64,000 nucleotides of DNA from Candidatus Uabimicrobium amorphum (GTDB taxonomy: Bacteria; Planctomycetota; Uabimicrobiia; Uabimicrobiales; Uabimicrobiaceae). The stretch is from positions 1,798,001 to 1,862,000 of the forward strand of contig NZ_AP019860.1 of assembly GCF_009002475.1 (NCBI RefSeq), written 5' to 3'. Positions 17,980 through 26,373 of the stretch are shown piece after piece (position 1 is the first letter of the stretch; each line of letters begins with the position of its first letter). Under the pieces are notes generated by a model. The model searched no databases. It was not told where the DNA came from and saw nothing but the letters and a program-made list of their open reading frames with translations. Made by a program: the position numbers and the translations under genes.

Positions 17980-19128
17980 ATGTCGAGTGAAATGTTGACT
18001 TTTCAGTGTACGAATTGTCCAAATAGAGTGCATATAAAAAAAAGCGCCAATCCTCTGGGAAAAGCATTAAAATGTAAGCAGTGTGGAAATATTTTTCATT
18101 TGCGCCGCGATAATCTTTGTCGTACACCATCGTTATTACAGTTCACTTGCCCCAAATGCAAACGCCAGATACCCGTTCGTGGAGGAAAAGAAGTCTACGG
18201 CAAGAGGTTACCTTGTAGAGCATGCAACCACGTATTTGTTCTCCAAGATCCCAATAACAAAACCTCACCACTAAAACGCGCCACAAAACAAATGAAACCA
18301 AAGAAACAAGAGGTCAAAACAAGTTTTGGACACTATTCTCCTTTGGAATTTGTAGGGCGCGGTGGTATGGGCGAAGTGTACAAAGTATACGAACCTCGGT
18401 TATCGACACATCTCGCTCTAAAAATACTTCCTCGCGCCTTGGACGGCATGCAAGAGAAACAGCAACGTTTTTTACGCGAAGCAAAGCTTGCGATGCAACT
18501 CACACATCCCAATATTGTCAAGGTGTACGACATTGGAAAACTAGAAGATCAGCACTATTTCACCATGGAATTTATCGATGGACTAGAACTACACACCATT
18601 ATCAAAAACAAGCAACTTCCCATGAAATCTCTATTGCAAATATTCGTCAAGTTGTGCTATGCGATGCAACATGCCCATGAAAAAAACATGATACATCGCG
18701 ATTTGAAACCAGAAAATATTATGGTCAATAGACAAGGACAACCCAAAATAATGGACTTTGGTCTAGCGAAGCCGACAGATGATACGCAACGTTTGACAGC
18801 GGCAGGTGTAATCGTCGGTACAATTACCCATATGTCTCCCGAGCAAGCAATGGGACAAAGCGAAGAACTAGACCACCGTACCGATATCTACTCATTAGGT
18901 GTTATTCTTTACAATATGCTCACCTATGAACTACCTTTTCGACCAGGTCCTGTCTATCAAATGCTAAAACAAGTGATAGAAATTCCTCCCATTCCTCCGA
19001 ACGAGATCAACGAAAGCGTCTCACAGAAACTTTCTGACGTGTGTATGAAAGCACTGGCAAAGAAAAAACAACAGCGCTATCAAAAAGTGGAAAATTTAGG
19101 CAAAGCGGTAGAGAAAATTATGGGGTAA
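17980..19128 (+). CDS. Hanks-type Ser/Thr kinase with two N-terminal zinc ribbons
   Basis: The 382-residue protein starts with two CxxC...CxxC modules (Cys10/13/32/35 and Cys57/60/79/82), which look like duplicated zinc ribbons. A basic linker follows, then a complete kinase domain. The kinase has a glycine loop G-R-G-G-M-G at 126-131, an ATP-binding Lys148, catalytic H-R-D-L-K-P-E-N with Asp241, and DFG at 259-261. There is no transmembrane segment or sensor tail, so it is probably cytoplasmic; the ribbons may bind nucleic acid, protein or metal. The start lies 12 nt after the uvrA stop, with AAAGGGATG as ribosome site, so it is co-transcribed with uvrA. That context raises a link to DNA damage, which is inference only. 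Confidence 0.92.
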   Translation: MSSEMLTFQCTNCPNRVHIKKSANPLGKALKCKQCGNIFHLRRDNLCRTPSLLQFTCPKCKRQIPVRGGKEVYGKRLPCRACNHVFVLQDPNNKTSPLKRATKQMKPKKQEVKTSFGHYSPLEFVGRGGMGEVYKVYEPRLSTHLALKILPRALDGMQEKQQRFLREAKLAMQLTHPNIVKVYDIGKLEDQHYFTMEFIDGLELHTIIKNKQLPMKSLLQIFVKLCYAMQHAHEKNMIHRDLKPENIMVNRQGQPKIMDFGLAKPTDDTQRLTAAGVIVGTITHMSPEQAMGQSEELDHRTDIYSLGVILYNMLTYELPFRPGPVYQMLKQVIEIPPIPPNEINESVSQKLSDVCMKALAKKKQQRYQKVENLGKAVEKIMG

Positions 19129-19148
19129 CTCTATTTGACGCGCATTCA

Positions 19149-19330
19149 TAATTTTTTGGGTTGATTTAAGATTGGGGATTCTTTCTCCGGATTAGTGCCC
19201 TCACCATCGTAATTTTTTGGGTTGATTTAAGATTAGGGATTCTTTCTCCGGATTGGTGCCCTCACCATCGTAATTTTTGGGTTGATATAAGATTCGGAGT
19301 TCTTTCTTCGGATTGGTGCCCTCACCATCG
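19149..19330. repeat. Three tandem copies of a 60-61 bp unit
   Basis: Copies at 19149-19209, 19210-19270 and 19271-19330 each begin TAATTTTT(T)GGGTTGAT and end GGTGCCCTCACCATCG. They differ at only a few positions. The units lie just after the kinase gene and have no coding capacity that continues into a recognisable protein. Confidence 0.9.
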
Positions 19331-19627
19331 AATTTAAGGTTTTAGCTCCGCTAAAAGCCTTAATTCTCATGCCTCTCCCTGTGGGAGAGGCATAACACGT
19401 CTGAATTTGTTTCCATTCGTTTTCTTCGGTGCATATCACAAATCAACATTAGTCAAACAGTTGATTGCATCAAAACTATTGTCCCGCAAATCAAGAGAAT
19501 TTTGTTTTTTACAAAAGAGAAGCATTACACCTCTCCCTGTGGGAGAGGTATGAGAATAGCAGCTTACAGCGCAGCTGTGACTGCTAATTCGATGGTGAGG
19601 GCACCAATCCGGAGAAAGACCCCTAAT
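19310..19627. repeat. Composite inverted repeat element (REP/MITE-like)
   Basis: The left arm (about 19310-19391) and right arm (about 19529-19627) are inverted copies of one structure. The element has GGATTGGTGCCCTCACC, then an internal hairpin (19335-19361 on the left), then ATTCTCAT, then a 9-bp stem CTCTCCC-TGT-GGGAGAG. The terminal stems are GCCTCTCCC/GGGAGAGGC at 19371-19391 and ACCTCTCCC/GGGAGAGGT at 19529-19549. The right arm (19590-19627) also repeats 38 bases of the 60-bp tandem unit in inverse orientation and contains the stop codon of the XdhC-like gene. The spacer 19392-19528 shows no gene. Confidence 0.8.
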
Positions 19628-20690
19628 GTATCGACCCCTCATATTGTCGCAAGTATCCACCATTACGTTGATTCTTCACCGCTAGAATTTCCGCGATAAT
19701 TGCCGTCGCAATTTCTTCGGGAGTTTCGCTGCCTATGTCTAGGCCTATCGGACCAAAAATATTGGTGGAATCTACCTGTTGTTGTGCTTTTTCCTGTATT
19801 TCATCAATGATACGCTGGGTTCTCGTTTTTGGGCCTAGCATTCCAATGTACGAAACCGGAGTACTTTGCAGTTGTTTGAGGACTTGTAGGTCATTGTGGT
19901 AATTGTGAGTCATGACGATGACAAAGTGATGTGGCTGTAATTTTAGATGTTGATCTACTACTTTTGGGTGCGCGACAATACGTTTATCTGCTCGGGGAAA
20001 GCGTTCGGCGTTTAGGTATGTTTCACGCGGATCGCAAATAATCACTTTCCATCCTAAATTTTTGCAAAATTCAACGACAGGAACGGCGTCAAAACCGGCC
20101 CCAAAAACCACAACAGTTGTCGGCATAATGCTTTCTACTAAAACCTTGCATGCGACATTGTCTATTTCAATCTCCACAACACTATTTTTATTTTGTTCAA
20201 AAATCTGTGGTTTGGCTTTTTGTATTTTTTGCCAAATATCATCGTCTTCGCCATAGATGTATTTACGTCCAACAAGTTCTTGGCGCTGTGCTTCGAAAAT
20301 CATTGCGATAAACCCTGCTTTTTCATTTTGATAACAATCTTCGACGAATTGAAGTTCACGAGGAACCTCATTTGCCATTACTGGTTCCAAAAGAACTTGC
20401 ACAACACCATTGCATCCTAGTCCCAATCCCCAAACAATATCGTCATCGGACATCATATCGTATGTGACCAACTGTACATGGTTTTCTTCTAAAACTTGCT
20501 GTGACTTTTTCCTTACGTCTTCCTCTAAACAACCACCGCTGATAGCTCCTACTAATTCCTGTGATTCCGTAACGAGCATACGCGCTCCAGGACGACGGTA
20601 TGTAGAGCCTTTTATATGAACAACAGTTGCCAATACCGCGCGTTGTTGTATTTTGCGTATTTTGCCGATAATGTCGTGGATTTCTTTCAT
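19623..20690 (-). CDS. XdhC/CoxF family molybdoenzyme maturation protein
   Basis: The 355-residue protein has the XdhC/CoxI two-domain layout. The N-terminal domain carries G-S-T-Y-R-R-P-G-A-R-M and the block G-A-I-S-G-G-C-L-E-E-D-V. The C-terminal Rossmann domain has V-V-V-F-G-A-G-F-D-A and Y-I-G-M-L-G-P-K-T-R. Such proteins bind molybdenum cofactor and help insert or sulfurate it in xanthine dehydrogenase-type enzymes. It is the last gene of the minus-strand unit and lies 5 nt after the VWA gene, with AGG in that gene's stop region as ribosome site. The order AAA+ ATPase, VWA protein, XdhC homologue matches coxD-coxE-coxF. No hydroxylase subunits are in the window. The TAG stop lies inside a repeat arm, suggesting the end was trimmed by that element. 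Confidence 0.88.
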   Translation of the reverse strand: MKEIHDIIGKIRKIQQRAVLATVVHIKGSTYRRPGARMLVTESQELVGAISGGCLEEDVRKKSQQVLEENHVQLVTYDMMSDDDIVWGLGLGCNGVVQVLLEPVMANEVPRELQFVEDCYQNEKAGFIAMIFEAQRQELVGRKYIYGEDDDIWQKIQKAKPQIFEQNKNSVVEIEIDNVACKVLVESIMPTTVVVFGAGFDAVPVVEFCKNLGWKVIICDPRETYLNAERFPRADKRIVAHPKVVDQHLKLQPHHFVIVMTHNYHNDLQVLKQLQSTPVSYIGMLGPKTRTQRIIDEIQEKAQQQVDSTNIFGPIGLDIGSETPEEIATAIIAEILAVKNQRNGGYLRQYEGSIH

Positions 20691-20695
20691 TTTTT

Positions 20696-21775
20696 TTACC
20701 TACATAGTAGACGAGAAAATTTCTTTAAACTATCAAGATCATGGACAGACGACAGAACTTCAATGTATGGTTTTGCGACTTTCATACACCTTGTCGTTGG
20801 TTCAAAGCCAGGAGTTGCACTCCATGGATTTAGCCAAATAATACCTTTGCTATAGTGCTGTAATTTTTCCATAGAGTGTTCCATTAAATTGACATCCCCA
20901 CGGTCCCAGCCGTCGCTTACAATCACAATATATGTTGATTTGCTTATTAAGTGACGATACTTGGTGAAAAAAGCGCGCAGCGATTCTCCGATACGCGTTC
21001 CACTTTGCGATACGCTTAGCAATACATTGCGTACGTTCTGTTGTTGCGTTTGCGGTGTTATATCATACAGTTGTGTATTGAATAGAAATGATTTTACTTC
21101 TTTGTAGCGCCTAGCAAAAGCAAAAATGAACTGTAGAAAAAAATAATTATAGTCCTTCATCGAATGGCTGGTATCGCATAACACGATTAACTTAAGTTTG
21201 CGTTTTTTCTTTGCACAAAAATGCAGATGTAGAATATCCGGATGATACTTACGATTTTTGCGTATTGTGTTGCGCAAATCAAAACGCTTGTTCTTCGAAC
21301 GTCTGTAGTTGCGGTCCAAACTGCTTGCTAATTGCCAGGCGATTTGTTCAATAGTTCTTTGCAAACTTTTATCAGCAACTGGTAAAAAATGTTGTTTGTG
21401 TTTTATGCTATGAAGAGGACTATAACTAAACATCGATTGCATACGCGCACCATTCTTTTGTGATTTTTGATGCGTTGCCTCTTCGCCTTTTTGCGAATGG
21501 CCTTTGCCTTTTTCTCCTGAAGAACTATTTGCAAGCCCCTCTTGTCTTACAACACCTGAATACCAATATTCATAAAACGCTTGGCGAAAAATTTGTTGAT
21601 GTTCATATGTCTTCGCGACACAGGTGCGTAAAGCGTCATAAAAAGTTTGACGATTGAGAATATCAATGTGCATCACGGCATGACATGCATCTATTTCCTC
21701 GGCGATAGAAACCGCTAAGCCTTGCTGTTTTAGGTAATGGAAAAACTGTGTTAGATGTTTATTAAAGTTATTCAT
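20696..21775 (-). CDS. CoxE-like VWA-domain protein
   Basis: This 359-residue protein has a helical N-terminal half and a C-terminal von Willebrand A domain. The domain starts at K-L-I-V-L-C-D-T-S-H-S-M, whose D-T-S-H-S is the MIDAS metal site. It continues through a G-T-R-I-G-E-S-L threonine motif and I-V-I-V-S-D-G-W-D-R-G. These are typical of CoxE/YeiM-like proteins that act with a MoxR ATPase. The middle part (about 90-130) is charged and low-complexity. The start is ATG 21775, which overlaps the end of the MoxR gene by 8 nt; a TTG at 21784 is less likely. It is probably cytoplasmic and works with the upstream ATPase in assembling a metal centre, as CoxD and CoxE do for CO dehydrogenase. 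The target enzyme is unknown. Confidence 0.88.
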   Translation of the reverse strand: MNNFNKHLTQFFHYLKQQGLAVSIAEEIDACHAVMHIDILNRQTFYDALRTCVAKTYEHQQIFRQAFYEYWYSGVVRQEGLANSSSGEKGKGHSQKGEEATHQKSQKNGARMQSMFSYSPLHSIKHKQHFLPVADKSLQRTIEQIAWQLASSLDRNYRRSKNKRFDLRNTIRKNRKYHPDILHLHFCAKKKRKLKLIVLCDTSHSMKDYNYFFLQFIFAFARRYKEVKSFLFNTQLYDITPQTQQQNVRNVLLSVSQSGTRIGESLRAFFTKYRHLISKSTYIVIVSDGWDRGDVNLMEHSMEKLQHYSKGIIWLNPWSATPGFEPTTRCMKVAKPYIEVLSSVHDLDSLKKFSRLLCR

Positions 21776-22676
21776 TTGTTGCAATGGCCATCAGAGTTCT
21801 TAACTTTTGTAGTGGCTCTTTGTGTTCTCGTGTTTTTGCAATTTGCTCCATTAAATCTGGTAGAACGGATTTCACTTGCTCAATATCACTATTGTTTTTG
21901 AAAACAACTCCCAACAACTCATCGACAATCTGCGGTTCAAGGTGTGATGCATTTAACAGTGTCAGTGACATCGCCCAGTCGATCGTTTCCGCAACCCCTG
22001 GTCTCTTTGCCAATGACATGTCGCGAATCGCCTGAACAAATCCACAAATTTCACCTGCTAGTTTGGTATTGATTTGTGGGACATGTGTTTGCAAAATCTC
22101 TAACTCTTTGTCGAAAGAAGGATAATCAATCCACAGATAAAGGCATCGACGACGTAGAGCGTTCGACAATGGTCTTTTGCGATTACTTGTTAGAATCGTG
22201 TATGGAATGTGCTGTGCGGTAACTGTCCCCGTTTCAGGTATCGAAATTTGCCAATCCGATAAAATCTCCAGTAAAAAACTTTCAAATTCCTCATCTGCAC
22301 GATCAATTTCGTCAATTAACAAAACGACGTTTTTGCTACTTGTAATGGCATGGAGTAAAGGCCTCTTTAGTAAAAAATCTTCGCTGTAAAGACGCTCTTC
22401 ATTTACATCGCTATTTGCCTTTAAGTACAAAAGTTGTTTTTGATAATTCCAATCGTACAAAGCATTATAACTATCTAGTCCCTCATAGCATTGTAAACGA
22501 ATTAACTGCGTGTGGTGAATTTTGGCGAGAACTTTGGCGATTTCTGTCTTACCAACTCCAGGAGGGCCTTCAATAAGTAAAGGCTTTTGCAATTTTTGTG
22601 CTAGAAAGACCGAAGTATAAATACTGCGGTTGCCGATATAGCCTTCTTGACAAAATTTTTGTTGTATTTCCTGCAT
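21768..22676 (-). CDS. MoxR/CoxD-like AAA+ ATPase
   Basis: The 302-residue protein has a Walker A motif G-P-P-G-V-G-K-T, a Walker B V-V-L-L-I-D-E-I-D-R-A-D, a sensor-1 T-S-N-R and an arginine pair in L-R-R-R-C-L. All belong to the MoxR branch of AAA+ ATPases. CoxD of the CO dehydrogenase system is the closest functional parallel, because the VWA (CoxE-like) and XdhC (CoxF-like) genes follow directly. The start is ATG 22676, whose A is the last base of the upstream stop codon (TAATG), with AGAAGAG upstream. A TTG at 22694 would lie inside the phosphoesterase gene. It is expected to be a chaperone-type ATPase acting with the VWA protein. Confidence 0.92.
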   Translation of the reverse strand: MQEIQQKFCQEGYIGNRSIYTSVFLAQKLQKPLLIEGPPGVGKTEIAKVLAKIHHTQLIRLQCYEGLDSYNALYDWNYQKQLLYLKANSDVNEERLYSEDFLLKRPLLHAITSSKNVVLLIDEIDRADEEFESFLLEILSDWQISIPETGTVTAQHIPYTILTSNRKRPLSNALRRRCLYLWIDYPSFDKELEILQTHVPQINTKLAGEICGFVQAIRDMSLAKRPGVAETIDWAMSLTLLNASHLEPQIVDELLGVVFKNNSDIEQVKSVLPDLMEQIAKTREHKEPLQKLRTLMAIATNE

Positions 22677-23413
22677 TATTCTCTTCTCATACAAACTACC
22701 CGACTATCCACATTAATAAAGGTTGTTTTCCCCAACGTGCCATAAAAGTTTTTAAAACTGCGATGTCCAAAAATATGAAAGCGAACCTCGGACTTTTTCA
22801 CAATTTCCCGTAAATCAAAGTCACCAGAAGACTTGTTGATAATTTCGGGAATTTGCGGAATTTCGTGCGTTAGCAGCCACTCAGGAGAACTAGCCACCAC
22901 ACTTTGTAATATGCGAACATAATCTTTTTTCGGCATACGATGCAACAACTTTTTGCGGGAAATAATACCATCGACTCCTGCAATCACACCTAGTTCATCT
23001 ATTGTTTGTACACGATTGTGGACATGACAATGACTGCCATCGGTATTGCGTTTACCTTGCAAAATATCCGACACTTCGTCATGGTTACCATTCACAAAAA
23101 ATACTTTTTTAAAATGACTGCTTGCTCTTTCCATCGCCCGTGTGGGATCACCATTACTCCCGAGAATACCTGTACCTGCCATATCCCCTGCGCTTAAAAA
23201 AATAAAATCTTGCGCTCTTTGTACTTTTTCCGCAATAACATCAACAAGTTCCACAGCATTATGGTGTAAGTCACTGGTAATGACCACCGGATGAGAAATA
23301 TCCGCAATCACCTCAACATATTCAATGAAATCTTTACCTTTGACCGGATTTAACTTGGCATCTAAAACACAAGGTACTTCTATTTTTTCACGTTTTTTGA
23401 CTTCGAACTTCAT
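22676..23413 (-). CDS. Calcineurin-like metallophosphoesterase
   Basis: The 245-residue protein shows the metal-ligand motifs of the family in order: D-x-H in S-D-L-H-H, G-D-x2-G in G-D-M-A-G, G-N-H-D-E, a lone His in L-T-H-E-I-P and F-G-H-R in place of GHxH. The substrate cannot be read from sequence; relatives hydrolyse phosphoproteins, nucleotides or cyclic nucleotides. The start is ATG 23413, overlapping the TGA of the upstream kinase as TGATG, so the two genes are translationally coupled. A phosphatase directly after a kinase gene suggests reversal of the same phosphorylation, but this is inference. No signal peptide is seen. Confidence 0.85.
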   Translation of the reverse strand: MKFEVKKREKIEVPCVLDAKLNPVKGKDFIEYVEVIADISHPVVITSDLHHNAVELVDVIAEKVQRAQDFIFLSAGDMAGTGILGSNGDPTRAMERASSHFKKVFFVNGNHDEVSDILQGKRNTDGSHCHVHNRVQTIDELGVIAGVDGIISRKKLLHRMPKKDYVRILQSVVASSPEWLLTHEIPQIPEIINKSSGDFDLREIVKKSEVRFHIFGHRSFKNFYGTLGKTTFINVDSRVVCMRRE

Positions 23414-26358
23414 CACTTTTTATCCTGTAAAACTTGAAGTATATTATTAAATTTTGCCAGTTCCTCTGCCGATACATTGTGCAGTTGAATGGTATATTTG
23501 TTATAGCTTGCTAATTTTTTTACTTTGGCATAGGCTTTTTTATCCATATACTTTTGTAACAATGCATTATTTTCTTCGGCATATTGACTATGAGACAACG
23601 CATTGCTATCTAGTTTGCTTTGAATTTTTTGTGCGTAAAGTAAGCGTTCTTTTGTTGAAATATAGAAATGATTCGAACAAAGCCTGTATATTTCTCTGGC
23701 CTCTTCGTAACGTTGTTGTTGTATAAATTCTTCGACAATTTCGTAACCGTGCAAGGTAAATATTATGTGGTTTGGGATATTAGGATCTTTTTCGGCACAA
23801 GACTTCAATAACTGAGCTATACGCGGTAACAGTTCCTGAGCCCCAGTTTTGCGATACTTATGTATCAATGCCACACTTTCAAGAAAAGCATCTTTTTCTT
23901 TGTGTAGCATATCCAAAGCTACGTTATATTGATTTGACATAATCGCGTGGCGCACCACATGTTTGTGAATTTTGCGAATACCGGAGTTCAAAATCCTTTG
24001 ATAGTTATTGATTTGCTTGTTGTACAGCAAAAAATCAAGTAGCTCTTTGTCTTGAGAATACATTTTTCGCATCGAATTTTGCAACTGCTTTTGTGATTGC
24101 TCTAAGTTTTTTAAGAACGGGCGGTACCTAATGATTGGCTGTGTACTATATTCACGCAGCACATGCACAAACCATTTCATCTCAAGTACAAAGTGAAATC
24201 TTTGTTCGCGATTGAAAAGTGCCCAATTTATTTTGACCCGGCCAAAAATGCGATAGCTAATTTGTAATCCACGAAAAAAAGTCATTGCCGATTGGAACGG
24301 AGGTTCAATACCTGCCTTATAAAAATAGCTGAAATCCCATTTAGGGAAATGTTCAAAAAGAAAATTGATGTATGCTTTTTGTTTCTCTAGGTCTTTCGAG
24401 TTTAGATACGCAAGAATGCATTGGTAAACCGTTCCCTTTGTTTCTTCATAATTGCCACGATCATGTAGGATTTTTGGTTTTTCATGTTTTGTCAGAATAT
24501 CGTAAACAAGTATTTTTGACGGTAGAAAATCAGGATACTTTTCGATAAAGGGCTGTAAATTTTTTTTTATGGATATGAAATTTTGTTGTAACTCTACCTG
24601 AAGTGCCGCAATACGGTGTACGATATGGTGTATGGATTTGTGATTGGGAATTTGATTTGCTGCTTTTTGCACGATAAGAAATCTATTGCGTTTCTTCTGA
24701 TTCGCTCGTTGGTCGTTAAAATCGGTTTTTATACAATTGTATACCGCTGTAAAGAAACTATTACGTATAGTACGCGGAAGTTCGTATTCATCCCAACGCC
24801 CCAAATTTTTTCCGGCGTATAACTTCAAATGTGTGACGTCGAGAAAAAACTGACAGCACTCTTTTTCCATGGTAAGTCTTTGCGCAACGTCCCAAGAGCG
24901 CAATAAATAAAACGCTTTATGATAATTACGTATCGCTATTTTAAAAGCAGGGCAACGAACCATTTCAAAAAACTTGGGGTAGTCTCTAGACACGATCCCC
25001 GAATACCATGTTGCCAAAGCGTATTCGGCTTTACACACAAACAGTCGTACGTTGTACAACAAATTCAGTACATTCTTCTCGTTTCGCAGTAGTTTCGCAC
25101 CTAAATCTAATGTTTTTTGCTCCCAATTTTTATTATAAAATCGTCGTATAAATTTCTCTTTGTCGTTTTGTGGTTTATACTGATGGAAGAAATGCGCGTC
25201 GTTGATCGTGTCCAATTGGTCGATAAGTTTACATAATTTTTTAAAATCCTGTTTTTTCTCGCACAACTGCATTTGTCTCAATAGTTCGCCAAACGTAATT
25301 TTTTTGTCGCGCTTTCCTCTTGGTATCATCATCACCATCGTCAATACCAATAACGCAAGGCCAACTCCAAAAGCTAACGGCAAAAAGTTGTGCTTCTTTC
25401 GCTTTTTAAAACGATTTGTACGACTAGGTAATTGCTCCGATCCGATATAACTCTGTTTGATTTTTTCTAAAGACAAAATAGATTGTCGATCTAAATGACT
25501 AGAAGGTTTCCATGTACTTCGACCTCTTGTTTGTAAATAAACATTATTCAATTGCTGTGCAAGCTCGCGACAACTTTCGGTGCGCTTGGTTAAATCCTTG
25601 CGCAGAGCTTTTTTCAAAATAGCATGGATACTTTTATATGTGGCAATTTCATTGCGTTTTAAGTTACTTGTTGCAAATGGCGGGACACGTTTATTGGCGA
25701 TATTATTCATGGTATGCAACATACTTTCACTCGCAAAAATAGAGCGACTTTGCCAACTAAATAGCTGATACAAGGTTGCTGCGACAGAAAATACATCACT
25801 ATTTTCATATAATTGACCGTTCATTTGCTCGGGACTCATATAATCAAGAGTCCCCACTACAGCCCCAGCTTTTGTCAACTTTTGACTGTCACAAAAAGCA
25901 TCGAGGTGCTTACCCATCCCAAGGTCGAGTATCTTTACAAGGTGCTTCTCACTATCAATCATGATGTTATCTGGTTTTATATCGCGGTGGACAATACCCG
26001 CCGCATTCACGACTTCTACAGAACGCGCTACTTGTATCGCAATCGCTAATAGATCTTTTGTCGGTAATTTAGTATTGTCTTTGATAAAATCGGTAAGGGA
26101 AACGCCTTGGACATACTCCATAACCATGAAGCTTTTATCTTTCAGCGTCAAAAAATCGTATGCTTTGACGATGTTGGGATGGTCGATCGCAGACAAAAAA
26201 TTGTATTCACGGCGAAACCTAGCGTTGCTATCGCGGTCGCTGTGATAGGTTTCTTTAATCGCATAATATCGTCGATTTGCTTGACTTTGTGCTAGAAATA
26301 CACGTCCAACACCCCCACGCCCTAAGAGCTTGAGTAATTTGTAATCACCAACGATCAT
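23413..26358 (-). CDS. Transmembrane Ser/Thr kinase with helical-repeat tail (981 aa)
   Basis: The N-terminal kinase domain (1-275) has a glycine loop G-R-G-G-V-G, Lys35, catalytic H-R-D-I-K-P-D-N with Asp126, and DLG at 145-147 in place of DFG. One membrane segment lies at about 325-345. The remaining 630 residues are outside the cytoplasm by topology. They are rich in aromatic, Lys and Gln residues and predicted helical, with a TPR-like look but no clean consensus. It starts 15 nt after the previous kinase gene and is coupled to the phosphoesterase by a TGATG overlap. It is a paralogue of the 1026-residue kinase, from the D-L-G-x-G-K block to the middle of the tail. A receptor role for an unknown ligand is plausible. 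Confidence 0.9.
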   Translation of the reverse strand: MIVGDYKLLKLLGRGGVGRVFLAQSQANRRYYAIKETYHSDRDSNARFRREYNFLSAIDHPNIVKAYDFLTLKDKSFMVMEYVQGVSLTDFIKDNTKLPTKDLLAIAIQVARSVEVVNAAGIVHRDIKPDNIMIDSEKHLVKILDLGMGKHLDAFCDSQKLTKAGAVVGTLDYMSPEQMNGQLYENSDVFSVAATLYQLFSWQSRSIFASESMLHTMNNIANKRVPPFATSNLKRNEIATYKSIHAILKKALRKDLTKRTESCRELAQQLNNVYLQTRGRSTWKPSSHLDRQSILSLEKIKQSYIGSEQLPSRTNRFKKRKKHNFLPLAFGVGLALLVLTMVMMIPRGKRDKKITFGELLRQMQLCEKKQDFKKLCKLIDQLDTINDAHFFHQYKPQNDKEKFIRRFYNKNWEQKTLDLGAKLLRNEKNVLNLLYNVRLFVCKAEYALATWYSGIVSRDYPKFFEMVRCPAFKIAIRNYHKAFYLLRSWDVAQRLTMEKECCQFFLDVTHLKLYAGKNLGRWDEYELPRTIRNSFFTAVYNCIKTDFNDQRANQKKRNRFLIVQKAANQIPNHKSIHHIVHRIAALQVELQQNFISIKKNLQPFIEKYPDFLPSKILVYDILTKHEKPKILHDRGNYEETKGTVYQCILAYLNSKDLEKQKAYINFLFEHFPKWDFSYFYKAGIEPPFQSAMTFFRGLQISYRIFGRVKINWALFNREQRFHFVLEMKWFVHVLREYSTQPIIRYRPFLKNLEQSQKQLQNSMRKMYSQDKELLDFLLYNKQINNYQRILNSGIRKIHKHVVRHAIMSNQYNVALDMLHKEKDAFLESVALIHKYRKTGAQELLPRIAQLLKSCAEKDPNIPNHIIFTLHGYEIVEEFIQQQRYEEAREIYRLCSNHFYISTKERLLYAQKIQSKLDSNALSHSQYAEENNALLQKYMDKKAYAKVKKLASYNKYTIQLHNVSAEELAKFNNILQVLQDKK

Positions 26359-26373
26359 TCGTTCACCTATTTA

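Noticed and set aside
19233..19699. Short frames of 65-75 residues in the repeat region after the kinase gene
   Set aside because: They translate the 60-bp tandem units and the inverted arms (R-A-P-I-R-R-K type peptides) and have no independent coding signal.
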